From contig JBEKFZ010000002.1 of NCBI GenBank assembly GCA_050013075.1, positions 47,535-111,534 on the forward strand: DNA of 64,000 nt, written 5' to 3'. How positions within the stretch are numbered: position 1 is the stretch's first letter; each line of letters begins with the position of its first letter. The position numbers and the translations under genes were made by a program. The stretch is from JBEKIK01 sp050013075 (lineage in GTDB: Bacteria; Planctomycetota; Planctomycetia; Pirellulales; Thermoguttaceae). Of the stretch, positions 51,287-59,839 are shown in pieces. Under the pieces are notes generated by a model. The model was not told where the DNA came from, ran no database searches, and saw only the letters and a program-made list of their open reading frames with translations.

Positions 51287-53833
51287 TCATCGCTGCCACA
51301 GGATTCGTGCGTTTTCCAGTGGGATCGCAACGCCGTCGCAGTGCGGTATTACTCGCGCCGTATAGTCCTTCGCCGCGCGGGCTGCAGACACAGCCGCGCT
51401 GTAAACGTAGCCGCCCGATACGCCGGCCAATTGGCCGGCGCGCTTCATCTCCTGCCGCACGGGGGCACTGCCCATGACGCCGTCGGCGCAAAGCTCTACC
51501 CGCACCGCCTTGGGGTCGAGATCATTGAGACTGACCTGAACCTCAAATACGTGCCGCTCACCACGAGTTTCAACCTTCACTTCGCCGAAGCGTAACGTGG
51601 GCCATTTCTGTTCCAGGGTGTGCCGCCAATTGACCACCTGGCTGCCCACTGCGCCGTTGTCGGCAGCGCGCTCACGATAAGCTGTCGCAGCCGGGATGTA
51701 GTGTTGCTCAGTGTATTCGCGCACCGTGCGGTTGGCCGAAAAACGCGGTGTCAACCGCGCCATGCTTTCACGCATCCGCGCGACCCATGAGGTTGGGATA
51801 CCCTTATCATCGCGGGTATAAAACTCGGGAATTACCTCGCGTTCGAGCCGCTCGTAGAGCGATTCGGCTTCGGCAGCGTCCCAGGCCGGATCGTTGTCAT
51901 GTTCCTGGCCGTCCCCCAACGCCCAACCAACTTCAGGCGTGTAGGCTTCTGCCCACCAGCCGTCCAATTCCGAGAGATTGATGCCACCGTTGACAAGGAC
52001 CTTCATGCCGCTGGTGCCACTGGCCTCCCACGGCCGCCGTGGTGTGTTGAGCCAGACATCTACCCCCTGCACCAAGTGTTCCGTCAGGAGCATGTCGTAG
52101 TCACTGAGGAAGATGACATGGGGGCGGGCCTCGGTCCGGCGAATGAAGAGTATCCACTGCTGAATCAAGGCCTGACCCGCCTGGTCCGCTGGATGGGCCT
52201 TGCCCGCAATGATGACTTGCACCGGGCGCTCGGGATTGGTCAACAGGCACAGCAGTCGCTCGGGATCATGCAGCAGCAGGTTCGGTCTTTTGTAGGTAGC
52301 AAAGCGGCGCGCAAAACCCAGCGTCAATGCGTTGGGATCAAACAAATGCTTCGCCCCGTCAACCGCCTCGGGCGACACGCCGGAGGCGGCCAGTTGCCTG
52401 GACAATCGCTCGCGAACATATTCAACGAAAGACTTGCTGTTGGCGGTGCGGAGTTGCCAGAGATCTGCGTCGGAAACACGACGAATGTCCTCCTCCAGCT
52501 TTTCAGTCGTTCCCAACCAGCGGTCTTTTCCACAGGCCCCCATCCAAAGATCATCGGCCGCCTTCGAATCCCAGCTCGGCATGTGGACTCCGTTGGTCAC
52601 GTGTCCGACCGGCACTTCGTCCTCCGGCCAGTGCGGAAAGAGCGGCTCGAAGATGTGCCGGCTCACCTCCCCGTGCAAGCGGCTCACGCCGTTGACCGCC
52701 CCGCTCCCGCGGATTGCCAAATAGGCCATGTTGAAACTCTCTGACGAGTCGTTTGGATTCTGGCGGCCCAGGGCTAGCAAATCGTGTACTGTAATGCCAA
52801 GCTTTTCTTGGGCGTACCAACCGAGGTATTGCTCGATGAGAGCTGGATCGAAGCGGTCAAAGCCTGCAGCCACCGCAGTGTGGGTGGTGAAAAGGTTGCC
52901 CGCTCGCGCGACGGCCAGCGCGACTTCGAAGGGCTGAGCGGTCTCTTCCATGAAACTGCGGGCACGCTCCAACACGGCAAAGGCCGCATGCCCTTCATTC
53001 AGGTGACAGACTTCCGGCTTGATGCCAATCGCACCAAGCAGTCGCCATCCGCCGATCCCCAGGAGCAGTTCTTGCTTGAGTCGCAGTTCCGGCCCGCCTC
53101 CATAAAGCTCGCTGGTAATGCCTCTATGAGCCGGAAAGTTTGCGAGGTCGTTGGTGTCCAAGAGATAAAGCTGCACTCGGCCCACCTGGACCTGCCAGGC
53201 GCGCAGCCAGACTGAGTAACCGGGCAACGCGATTTCCAACCGCAGCCATTCTCCGTTCGGTTGGCGCAACGGCGTGATCGGCAACTGTCCGGGATCGTTG
53301 TACGGGAAAAGGGCCTGTTGCGCTCCGTCCTTGTCGATCACCTGGCGAAAATAACCTTGCTGGTAGAGCAGCCCCACGGCAACCACCGGCACCCCCAGAT
53401 CGCTGGCGGCTTTGAGCTGATCGCCGGCTACATTGCCCAGGCCGCCCGAATAGATGGGCAAGGCTTCGCTCAACATAAATTCCATGCTGAAATAAGCGGC
53501 GCAGGTCAGGGGAGATTGCGAGTAGGTCTGCTGAAACCACGCGGGCGTCTCCGCCGCCTGACGTCTGGTTTGCACTAGAGCATCTACCTTCTTGCGGAAT
53601 GCAGGGTCGGCTAATATGTGCTGGAGTTTTTCCCGCGAGACAGTCTGGAGAACAACCCAGGGATTTTGGGTGAGTTCCCAAAGATCAGGATCAAGCTGCC
53701 GCCACACGTCGTCGGCGTAATGATTCCAGGACCAGCGCATGTCCAGGGCAAGCTCGGCCAGGGGACCGAATCCATCGACTTCCGTGGGTAGAAAACAGTA
53801 CATCGAGTTGCTGACACGCGTTTGTTTGCTCAT
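51287..53833 (-). CDS. glgP: Glycogen/alpha-glucan phosphorylase (GT35)
   Basis: The 848-aa product releases glucose-1-phosphate from alpha-1,4-glucans with PLP as cofactor. AYFSMEFMLSEALPIYSGGL lies near residue 113 and KPEVCHLNEGHAAFAVLERA near 274. The C-terminal block with NTPRRPWEASGTSGMKVLVN contains the PLP-binding Lys. It is of the short, unregulated alpha-glucan type. GGTGAAGGAAAGACC precedes the ATG. It supplies hexose phosphate to the fermentative genes downstream. A 3' stub of another copy lies at 50508-50681. Confidence 0.95.
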   Translation of the reverse strand: MSKQTRVSNSMYCFLPTEVDGFGPLAELALDMRWSWNHYADDVWRQLDPDLWELTQNPWVVLQTVSREKLQHILADPAFRKKVDALVQTRRQAAETPAWFQQTYSQSPLTCAAYFSMEFMLSEALPIYSGGLGNVAGDQLKAASDLGVPVVAVGLLYQQGYFRQVIDKDGAQQALFPYNDPGQLPITPLRQPNGEWLRLEIALPGYSVWLRAWQVQVGRVQLYLLDTNDLANFPAHRGITSELYGGGPELRLKQELLLGIGGWRLLGAIGIKPEVCHLNEGHAAFAVLERARSFMEETAQPFEVALAVARAGNLFTTHTAVAAGFDRFDPALIEQYLGWYAQEKLGITVHDLLALGRQNPNDSSESFNMAYLAIRGSGAVNGVSRLHGEVSRHIFEPLFPHWPEDEVPVGHVTNGVHMPSWDSKAADDLWMGACGKDRWLGTTEKLEEDIRRVSDADLWQLRTANSKSFVEYVRERLSRQLAASGVSPEAVDGAKHLFDPNALTLGFARRFATYKRPNLLLHDPERLLCLLTNPERPVQVIIAGKAHPADQAGQALIQQWILFIRRTEARPHVIFLSDYDMLLTEHLVQGVDVWLNTPRRPWEASGTSGMKVLVNGGINLSELDGWWAEAYTPEVGWALGDGQEHDNDPAWDAAEAESLYERLEREVIPEFYTRDDKGIPTSWVARMRESMARLTPRFSANRTVREYTEQHYIPAATAYRERAADNGAVGSQVVNWRHTLEQKWPTLRFGEVKVETRGERHVFEVQVSLNDLDPKAVRVELCADGVMGSAPVRQEMKRAGQLAGVSGGYVYSAAVSAARAAKDYTARVIPHCDGVAIPLENARILWQR

Positions 53834-53912
53834 GGTCTTTCCTTCACCTTTGTCTTGGCCGGGGACCTTACTTGCTGCGTCGCCGGTTTGGCCGGCTTTC
53901 CCGCAAACGGGC

Positions 53913-53990
53913 TCACTTGCATGGCACTTCCCTCACCTGCCGTGGCGACGTTTTCGCCAAGGTCTCCATCAGCTTGTCGAACGGCTTGTT
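53913..53990 (-). pseudogene. tal: 3' stub of transaldolase
   Basis: The frame reads NKPFDKLMETLAKTSPRQVR and ends in TGA. Its first part matches the end of intact tal (FNKPFDKLMETLAQHHTGR), and 37 bases are identical (CGCCAAGGTCTCCATCAGCT onwards). It lies between the ferritin-like gene and glgP, while intact tal lies on the other side of the ferritin-like gene. Confidence 0.65.
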
Positions 53991-54013
53991 GGACGGGTTT
54001 TTCCGAGAATCCT

Positions 54014-54316
54014 TTACTTCATTTTCTCGATTTCTTCTTCTACTTCATCTGCCCCCTCGGCATAAAACTTTTCTTCATCGGGGGCAAGCGCGCGGAGCAA
54101 TCTCAGAAACTCTCCAGCGTGTACGCGTTCCTCATCCGCTATGTCCTTGAGCACTTCCACGGCGAGCTTGTTGTCGGTTGACTCGGCAAGCTGCATGTAC
54201 AACTGAATCGCTTCGTACTCTGCGGCGACCATGAAACGAATTGCTCTGACGAGTTCCGCATCCGTGAGCTTCCTGTCGTTTGCCAACCCTGAAAAGGGCG
54301 ATCCGAACTCTGGCAT
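54014..54316 (-). CDS. Ferritin-like (rubrerythrin/encapsulated-ferritin type) protein
   Basis: The 100-aa product has two helices with spaced iron ligands: AIRFMVAAEYEAIQLYMQLA (about residues 25-44) and IADEERVHAGEFLRLL (about 58-73). Its length and its E..Y and EE.xH pattern recall encapsulated ferritins, which form an iron-oxidising half-site that dimerises. No encapsulin gene is seen in the window. AAAGGATAATAAAC precedes the ATG. It could help store iron or protect against peroxide. Confidence 0.75.
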   Translation of the reverse strand: MPEFGSPFSGLANDRKLTDAELVRAIRFMVAAEYEAIQLYMQLAESTDNKLAVEVLKDIADEERVHAGEFLRLLRALAPDEEKFYAEGADEVEEEIEKMK

Positions 54317-54359
54317 GTTTATTATCCTTTCTTACTTTTTTTCGGGCTTCCGCCTAACA

Positions 54360-55490
54360 CTAACCTTTTATACGTCCAGTATGGTGTTGCGCCAAGGTCT
54401 CCATCAGCTTGTCGAACGGCTTGTTGAATTTCTCGACGCCTTCGTCCTCAAGCTGCTGCGTCACCTCGTCGATGCTGATGCCGAGTTCCGACAATCGCGC
54501 CAAAGACCATCCGGCTCGCTCGACATCTTGCTCCAAGCGGGCCTTCGGATCGCCGTGGTCGCGGTAAGCATCGAGGGTTTCGAGCGGGACCGTGTTGACC
54601 GTGTCCGGTCCGATGAGCGATTCAATATATTTCACGTCGCTGTAATCGGGATTCTTGGTGCCCGTGCTGGCCCAGAGCAGCCGCTGTGCACGAGCACCCT
54701 TGTCGGCAAGTTTCTTAAACCGAGCGCTGCCGAAGATATCCTTGTAGATCTGATAGGCCATCTTCGCGCTGGCGACGGCAACTTGCCCGTGCACTTGTTT
54801 CGCGATGTCTGCCTCCCAGCCGCCTTGCGCGATGTGTTTTTCCAGCAGCGGATCCACCAGCGCATCAATGCGGCTCACAAAGAAACTGGCCACCGAGGCC
54901 ACATTCTTCACGGGCTTTCCTTGGGCTGCCTGCGCTTCGATACCGGCAATGTAAGCGTCCGCCACCTGTCGATAACGCGGCAACCCGAAGAGCAACGTCA
55001 CATTGACGTTGATTCCTTCGCTGATGAGTTGTTGGATGGCAGGCAGCCCATCGGCCGTCGCCGGGACCTTGATAAAGACGTTCGGCCGGTCGAGCGCGGT
55101 CCACAATCGGCGGGCTTCCTTAATCGTTCCTGTGGTATCGTGCGCCAGGTGTGGATTAACCTCCAGACTCACATATCCATCCTTGCCGTCTGTCTTGTCA
55201 TACACAGGCCGAAAGTTGTCAGCCGCACTTTGTACGTCTCCCTGACTCAGGGCTTCGTAGATTTCCGTGACGCCTTTTCCATCAAGGACCATGGCCCGAA
55301 TGTCCTCGTCATAATCATGGCTCTCCACTATCGCCTTTTCAAAGATGGATGGATTCGAGGTCATCCCGCGCAGCCCATCCTCCTCGATCAATCGCCTGAG
55401 TTTGCCACTGACCATCAGATTGCGTCGGATGTAGTCCAGCCAGATGGACTGGCCGAGCGCTGCCAATTCTTTCAAAGGATTGTCTTTCAT
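54360..55490 (-). CDS. tal: Transaldolase
   Basis: The 376-aa enzyme moves a dihydroxyacetone unit between sugar phosphates in the non-oxidative pentose phosphate pathway. It is of the longer actinobacteria/planctomycete type. GMTSNPSIFEKAI occurs near residue 50 and FIKVPATADGLPAIQQL near 137, with the Schiff-base Lys. LLWASTGTKNPDYSD follows near 250. AGAAGGCACTCTG precedes the ATG. It is the first intact gene of the carbohydrate island. Confidence 0.93.
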   Translation of the reverse strand: MKDNPLKELAALGQSIWLDYIRRNLMVSGKLRRLIEEDGLRGMTSNPSIFEKAIVESHDYDEDIRAMVLDGKGVTEIYEALSQGDVQSAADNFRPVYDKTDGKDGYVSLEVNPHLAHDTTGTIKEARRLWTALDRPNVFIKVPATADGLPAIQQLISEGINVNVTLLFGLPRYRQVADAYIAGIEAQAAQGKPVKNVASVASFFVSRIDALVDPLLEKHIAQGGWEADIAKQVHGQVAVASAKMAYQIYKDIFGSARFKKLADKGARAQRLLWASTGTKNPDYSDVKYIESLIGPDTVNTVPLETLDAYRDHGDPKARLEQDVERAGWSLARLSELGISIDEVTQQLEDEGVEKFNKPFDKLMETLAQHHTGRIKG

Positions 55491-55537
55491 CAGAGTGCCT
55501 TCTGGGTTTCGAGTTCCGCCACTGTGCTTTGTTAGTT

Positions 55538-55650
55538 TTACGCGATTGTGTTAGCGGCCTCTCGTAGGATTCGGGCGATATGCTCGATCGCCTTATTATC
55601 TTCTTCCGATAATGCTGGATGCAGTGTCGTCTCAATGCCGCAGGCTCCCA
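55538..55650 (-). pseudogene. Possible 3' stub of a lactate/malate dehydrogenase
   Basis: The frame ends with LGACGIETTLHPALSEEDNK and then AIEHIARILREAANTIA before TAA. This resembles the C-terminal helix of L-lactate or malate dehydrogenase, but only about 37 residues are present and a TAA lies just upstream. The assignment is tentative. It lies 48 bases upstream of tal. Confidence 0.35.
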
Positions 55651-55951
55651 GAGTGCTTCCTTGGTAATTTTACACCCCCCGTCAAGCGGATGTGGCCGGA
55701 GGGGATGAAGCAGTTTTTTAATGATTGCCCAGTGCCACCACTCCTCCCAGATTCATCGTGTCGAGGATCAAGCTTGGCAACAAGATTAGCGAGCCGCCAA
55801 CCCCGTATCCCTTCATAAAGGATGTTCATCGCACGGTATAGGAGAGCGGCCTCCGAGGCGATCCCCGGAGGCCGCTTCTTTCATCATGTCGCTGCTATTG
55901 GTTGTATGGGTGGTCAGTCGCGCCGCTTTCCGACGCTTGCTGCTCATGATC
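55651..55951. other. Intergenic stretch with a strong hairpin
   Basis: Apart from the hairpin at 55846-55875 no gene is visible. A frame of 65 codons on the minus strand has no recognised family. Confidence 0.45.
55846..55875. terminator. 10-bp stem hairpin, possible terminator of the Spy-like gene
   Basis: GCGGCCTCCG (55846-55855) pairs perfectly with CGGAGGCCGC (55866-55875). TTCTTT follows on the plus strand. It lies about 75 bases after the minus-strand Spy-like gene, on whose transcript no T-run follows, so termination is uncertain. Confidence 0.45.
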
Positions 55952-56482
55952 CTATTTTTCCATCATCTGCATCATGGGGCACATCATTTGTCCCTTCATA
56001 CTGCCTTTGGCCTGGCCCATTTTCTCCATCAACTGTTGGTGCATCTCCATCATGGTCTTCGGCAGTTTCTCCAAAGGTTGGAGTTTTGCCTTCTGTTCGT
56101 CAGTCAGCGTTTTCTCGGCTTGCTGTCGTGCCTGAGCGATAATTGCTTGAAGACTTTTCGTTTGCTCATCGCTCAGCTTGAGTTGGTCCTTTAGCCCAAG
56201 CAGAGCGGCGGGATCGTTGGAAGTCACCTCCATGTTCATCATCATCCGGCACCGCATCTTCATCGGCTCGGACATCTTCATCGCTTCCATGCCACCCATC
56301 ATGCCCTGCTTCATGTCGCCTTGCATCATGCCCGGCTGGGAAGGTTGATCGGTCTTCTGTCCCAAGTCGCTTTGGGGCTTCGACTGATCTTGGCCGACGG
56401 CCTTCTCCACAGCGCTAGGCAGCACGATTGCCGTCACGATCGCAAGTACCGCCACAAATAAGAGAGTGAAAGTTCTGTTCAT
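55952..56482 (-). CDS. Secreted Met-rich Spy/CpxP-like protein
   Basis: The 176-aa product starts with a signal peptide or membrane anchor (FTLLFVAVLAIVTAIVLPSA). A Gln/Met-rich stretch with GMMQGDMKQGMMGGMEAMKM follows, then an LTxxQ-like helical region (LKLSDEQTKSLQAIIAQ and LTDEQKAKLQPL) as in periplasmic stress proteins Spy and CpxP. The last residues are Met-rich again. It probably acts outside the cytoplasm, perhaps binding copper or unfolded protein. AAAAGGAGATGTTGCG precedes the ATG. Confidence 0.75.
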   Translation of the reverse strand: MNRTFTLLFVAVLAIVTAIVLPSAVEKAVGQDQSKPQSDLGQKTDQPSQPGMMQGDMKQGMMGGMEAMKMSEPMKMRCRMMMNMEVTSNDPAALLGLKDQLKLSDEQTKSLQAIIAQARQQAEKTLTDEQKAKLQPLEKLPKTMMEMHQQLMEKMGQAKGSMKGQMMCPMMQMMEK

Positions 56483-56750
56483 CGCAACATCTCCTTTTCA
56501 AAGTATTTTGGTGGAGCCACGGGGTTACGCCACCTTGCAGCTCCACGCAATAAAACAACCTCGGAAAATTGTAACTGTCCATGGGACAAAAACCATTTTA
56601 AAAAATAGGGCTTTTTCTCCTGTGGCTTCCGAAAAAACAGAGTGGAAAACGGCATCAAAAACACCAAATAACACAACATGTTGTAGTCGTTGCTTCATTG
56701 ACATCCTATTAGACCCGTAGGATTCTCCTTCAGAAACTGGAGGCGAAGTG
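56483..56750. other. Short intergenic stretch with unresolved small frames
   Basis: Two overlapping minus-strand frames of about 60 codons (from about 56704 and 56679) are hydrophobic, but neither has a clear ribosome binding site or a family I recognise. At most one could be real. Confidence 0.35.
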
Positions 56751-57266
56751 TTAGCAGACATGCGCAACAGTTTTTGTGGCATCGGTCTGTGCAACAATAC
56801 TCTTTGCTTTCGCCACGTCTTCAGGCGTTCCGTGAGCGACGAGGACCAAATTACCCGCTTTGACGGCTGTCTCGTATTCAACCACGCTATCCTTGGGGAT
56901 GCCCAGGCTGTAAAGTCCCGCGCCGAGCGCGCTTAGTCCACCGACGAGCGCGGCATTTTCTAACGCGCCAATGATCGCGGCTGCCAGCGGCCCGGCAACC
57001 AATAGCGGCCCGATGCCGGGCACCCAGAAGAACGCGGAACCGAACAGCAGCCCCCAGAAGCCGCCCCAGAACGCCCCCAGTTTACCCCAGTACATCATGC
57101 GGTCGCCGGTGTTGTAGTAGCCGACGACATGCTCGTCGGTGTGATAATCCTTGCCGACGATCGACAGCTTCTTCATGTCGAAGCCGCTCTTTTGGAGTTT
57201 GCGAACTGCATCTTCAGCTTTGTCGTGAGATGCAAAGACAGCGACCACGGAGTTCTTGTTAGACAT
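56751..57266 (-). CDS. General-stress-type membrane protein (DUF1269/GsiB-17M-like)
   Basis: The 171-aa product starts with VVAVFASHDKAEDAVRKLQK and FDMKKLSIVGKDYHTDEHV, a ferredoxin-like fold. It is followed by a Gly/Ala-rich hydrophobic hairpin (about residues 62-110) and a C-terminal VYETAVKAGNLVLVAHGTPE-like repeat of the first fold. This is the usual layout of DUF1269/general stress protein 17M-like proteins. Its role is unknown but often stress-related. Confidence 0.8.
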   Translation of the reverse strand: MSNKNSVVAVFASHDKAEDAVRKLQKSGFDMKKLSIVGKDYHTDEHVVGYYNTGDRMMYWGKLGAFWGGFWGLLFGSAFFWVPGIGPLLVAGPLAAAIIGALENAALVGGLSALGAGLYSLGIPKDSVVEYETAVKAGNLVLVAHGTPEDVAKAKSIVAQTDATKTVAHVC

Positions 57267-57595
57267 AATCTGGTTTCCTATTTGTTAAGGTTAAGGAGTC
57301 TGAAAATCGTTCCTCGTGGGATGACGAGTGAGTATTGCTCGTGACCAACATTCCAGGTGACCGTTTTGCTCCCACCTACCCCAAATCCGATTGAAGCTGA
57401 TTCGAGATGTCCGCACCGACAGGGACCTAGCACTGACGGTTGAATCGAACTTGTCCATCACACTCTTCCCCAGTAGTTGCGAACGTCCCACGCCACCGAA
57501 AACAAAAAAAGCCGACGTGACCGAATACCCAGCGGTATTCAACCACGTCGGCTTACTCGTCAACGAGCCTCCCGCGCAAGCGAATTGCTCTTCAT
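57267..57595. other. Intergenic stretch holding a terminator
   Basis: No gene is visible. A frame of 90 codons on the minus strand runs across the terminator at 57503-57554 and is therefore not credible. Confidence 0.55.
57503..57554 (-). terminator. Strong rho-independent terminator
   Basis: AAGCCGACGTG (57509-57519) pairs perfectly with CACGTCGGCTT (57544-57554), and an inner GAATACC/GGTATTC pair extends the stem. On the minus strand it is followed by seven T. It lies 42 bases after the small gene at 57596-57871, which it probably terminates. Confidence 0.85.
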
Positions 57596-57871
57596 CTAGT
57601 CATCCGACGAATTCATCGCAAGTATTATATGGCGATGAACGGTGGATGCAAGGGGCGATGTTGTAAGCTGTTGATTATTATATGGTTGCGTTGCCTTGCC
57701 AATGGCCGCACCGAGGCCCGTTATCCGCACCCGCAGATCGACCCCCCGGGCGACGCCGTCGAAGATCGGCTCGATCAGTGTCCGGGCCTTGATCCGCTGA
57801 AGCTGCCGCTCTGCATGCACAAGATTCAGTTGTGTCATGGCGTCGGACGTGCGTGTCATGGAATTTGGCAT
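57596..57871 (-). CDS. Small hypothetical protein
   Basis: The 91-aa product starts at ATG 57871 after GGAGGATCCT. It has no signal or membrane segment and I do not recognise the family. About 64 residues (AERQLQRIKARTLIEPIFDG then VDLRVRITGLGA) look structured, while the tail is Asn/Thr/Ser-rich and may be readthrough past a lost stop. The strong ribosome binding site and the terminator after it support a real gene. Confidence 0.5.
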   Translation of the reverse strand: MPNSMTRTSDAMTQLNLVHAERQLQRIKARTLIEPIFDGVARGVDLRVRITGLGAAIGKATQPYNNQQLTTSPLASTVHRHIILAMNSSDD

Positions 57872-57923
57872 AGGATCCTCCATTGCACTTCATTTCTTAA
57901 TAGTTCAAAGTAAGAGTAGATTA

Positions 57924-58190
57924 CTATTCCAACCTGCGTTCTTCCATTAGTTTTAGCAACACCTCACCATGACATGGCAACGGGGCACGGTAACATCCGA
58001 GGACCTTGCCTAACAATTCCGGCAGATCAGCCAACAGATCGGGCCGTTGCCGAATATAGGTCTCATACATCACAATGGCTTGTTCACGGGAACATTTGTT
58101 GCTAATTGCAAAAGGATTTCCCCACTTCGATCCACGGCCAATAAATACATCAAACTGATCGGTCTTATGTATGTTGACGATTCGATTCAT
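57924..58190 (-). CDS. DUF4326 family protein
   Basis: The 88-aa product has FDVFIGRGSKWGNPFAI near residue 13 and GKVLGCYRAPLPCHGEVLL near 64, with CHG. This is the DUF4326 pattern, common in phage and bacterial genomes, whose function is unknown. The start at 58190 follows GGAAAATCTACAC. It lies 97 bases after the sigma factor gene on the same strand. Confidence 0.82.
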   Translation of the reverse strand: MNRIVNIHKTDQFDVFIGRGSKWGNPFAISNKCSREQAIVMYETYIRQRPDLLADLPELLGKVLGCYRAPLPCHGEVLLKLMEERRLE

Positions 58191-58286
58191 GTGTAGATTT
58201 TCCACGGTTGGTCGAGCAGATGGCTGCATCGCCAATGAAAAGAACGAATAACTGTCTTTAGATTAAGCCTTGAGATAAATATATTT

Positions 58287-58817
58287 TCATTCAGTTGACT
58301 CCATCATTTTTCTTAATTTATCTTTAGCCCGACTAACGTGAGACCAAAGAGTTCCAATTTGCATGTTCAATTGCTCGGCAGCCTTCTCATAGCCGAGATC
58401 ACCGAAAAAGATAGCCTTTATTGCAGCCTGCTCGACAGGTGACAGCCGCTCGATGTTATTCAGGAGGCGTTTTATATCTTCGTTTTTGCAGGCAGTTTCC
58501 TCGACCTGCTGAACGTTGCCGTCAGTATGATCGTACCCGCCGATGTGATCGGGTTTGGTATCGATGGACATTGCACGGCGTTTGATGCGATCGCGCTCCC
58601 AATCATTGGCAAAGTCAGTGGCGATTTTATAGAGGAAAGAGCGAATTTGTCGGATAGTTCCCTCATACGTGACCAGTCTCATAAGAGTTTGCTGTACAAT
58701 GTCCTCTGCTGCGTGTTCATTGCCGGTTAGTTTAATTGCATAATTACGCAGTTCAGAGCCATAACGATGATAGATATCCTCAAAAGTCTCACGGTTGATA
58801 TTATTAATGTCGTGCAT
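58287..58817 (-). CDS. ECF-family RNA polymerase sigma factor
   Basis: The 176-aa product has sigma region 2 (FEDIYHRYGSELRNYAIKLT and AAEDIVQQTLMRLV) and region 4 (LSPVEQAAIKAIFFGDLGYE and LNMQIGTLWSHVSRAKDKLR). Its role is to direct RNA polymerase to a stress or envelope regulon. No anti-sigma gene is adjacent. The region 4 helix is intact. Its own target promoters cannot be named. Confidence 0.9.
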   Translation of the reverse strand: MHDINNINRETFEDIYHRYGSELRNYAIKLTGNEHAAEDIVQQTLMRLVTYEGTIRQIRSFLYKIATDFANDWERDRIKRRAMSIDTKPDHIGGYDHTDGNVQQVEETACKNEDIKRLLNNIERLSPVEQAAIKAIFFGDLGYEKAAEQLNMQIGTLWSHVSRAKDKLRKMMESTE

Positions 58818-59640
58818 AACAGCACCTTTTTTCGGATATATAGGTTATATGAACGCCGACATGTTAAGTGTTTCATGCCAGCGCGCATGTTAAGAAGTCG
58901 GAATACAGGGATCGATCGAATAGAGATAACGTTGCCAAAAGTAAGAGCGTTATCTTGACGCGATTGCTTTCGACATCGCTACGTCAAAAATAAGTTGAGA
59001 AGAGGTCCGTCTCTGCACCACACGCGATGATGGTTAGAGTCGTGCAAGGATGCTACGGCATTGGTGCTATTGACAGACATGGGACGAGGAGAAGAAAAAC
59101 GATAGCCTCTCTTAAAACACTATCTTTTTTCCGAGACGCTCGGCTAATTTGCCAAACATTTTGCGGAGTAAAGAGAAATTTAATCTACAGCTTGTCGATA
59201 TTCTTATTAACCTAAGCCAATGGTAGTCAGATCATTTCGACCACTGTTTTCACAATTGCAATTACCATTCAACACCCCGCCGGTCTGGGCATTCAATTAC
59301 GGATCAGCCCAGCCGGTTACCAATTCATGCCCTATTTTCCGCTAGAATCGTCGTTTCTGGTTGATCTGCCAAATTACATCTGGAAGTGTCGGAATCGATC
59401 TGCCCAATCTGCGTCAGTGGGAGTGTTGCTCGAAACATAGTGTCATGCTTAGCACGAACCGACGATGAAAATTTCGTTGTTGGTCTGCCCAGCTGACATA
59501 AGACGAGAAGAGTAAAAAAGAGACCCCAAGAAACACTACATAGGTGATGGCGTATTATAGCTGCGTGTTGATTAGCACTAACTTGGCAGACAGGACCAAG
59601 AAAGTAATAAAAAAGTAAAAAAAGGAACAAAAAAATAGAT
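58818..59640. other. AT-rich stretch without a recognised gene
   Basis: Nothing of known family is visible here. A 117-codon frame on the minus strand starts inside the hairpin at 59649-59667 and is rejected. Short GGCAGA/TCTGCC motifs recur around 59365-59590, without a clear repeat unit. Confidence 0.5.
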
Positions 59641-59643
59641 GAT

Positions 59644-59667
59644 AAAAACGGGCGTCGCCGACGCCCG
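59644..59667 (-). terminator. Rho-independent terminator
   Basis: CGGGCGTCG-C-CGACGCCCG (59649-59667) is a near-perfect hairpin. On the minus strand it is followed by TTTTT. It lies about 130 bases after the half tRNA on that strand. Confidence 0.78.
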
Positions 59668-59800
59668 ATATAGGACATTAGAGGGGCCTAGCGGGGCCTC
59701 ACGAGAAACCAACATTTTAGTATCTAACTAGTTGGCAATTAAGAAGTTGCTTCTATTTTACCTATATTTCTTAAATTCCCTGTATATCCCATCATTACAA

Positions 59801-59839
59801 TTAAGAGTCAGATGCTCTGACCGATTGAGCTAAGGAGGC
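59801..59839 (-). pseudogene. 5' half of a tRNA-Lys (anticodon CTT), broken after the anticodon loop
   Basis: Read on the minus strand, GCCTCCT is followed by TA, a D-arm GCTC-AATCGGTCA-GAGC, A, stem TCTGA and loop CTCTTAA. Anticodon CTT is in the right place. The expected 3' stem TCAGA is replaced by TTGTA, and no T-arm (TTCRA) or AGGAGGC acceptor strand follows. The break after position 38 is typical of tRNA-targeting integration. Confidence 0.72.

Noticed and set aside
57291..57563. Minus-strand frame of 90 codons
   Set aside because: It runs through the terminator hairpin at 57503-57554 and shows no family.
59325..59678. Minus-strand frame of 117 codons with a hydrophobic start
   Set aside because: Its start lies in the terminator hairpin at 59649-59667 and the hydrophobic run comes from the T-rich tail.
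59500..59839. Intron-containing tRNA-Lys (break in the anticodon loop)
   Set aside because: No matching 3' exon (TCAGA, TTCRA, AGGAGGC) was found in the next few hundred bases on that strand.
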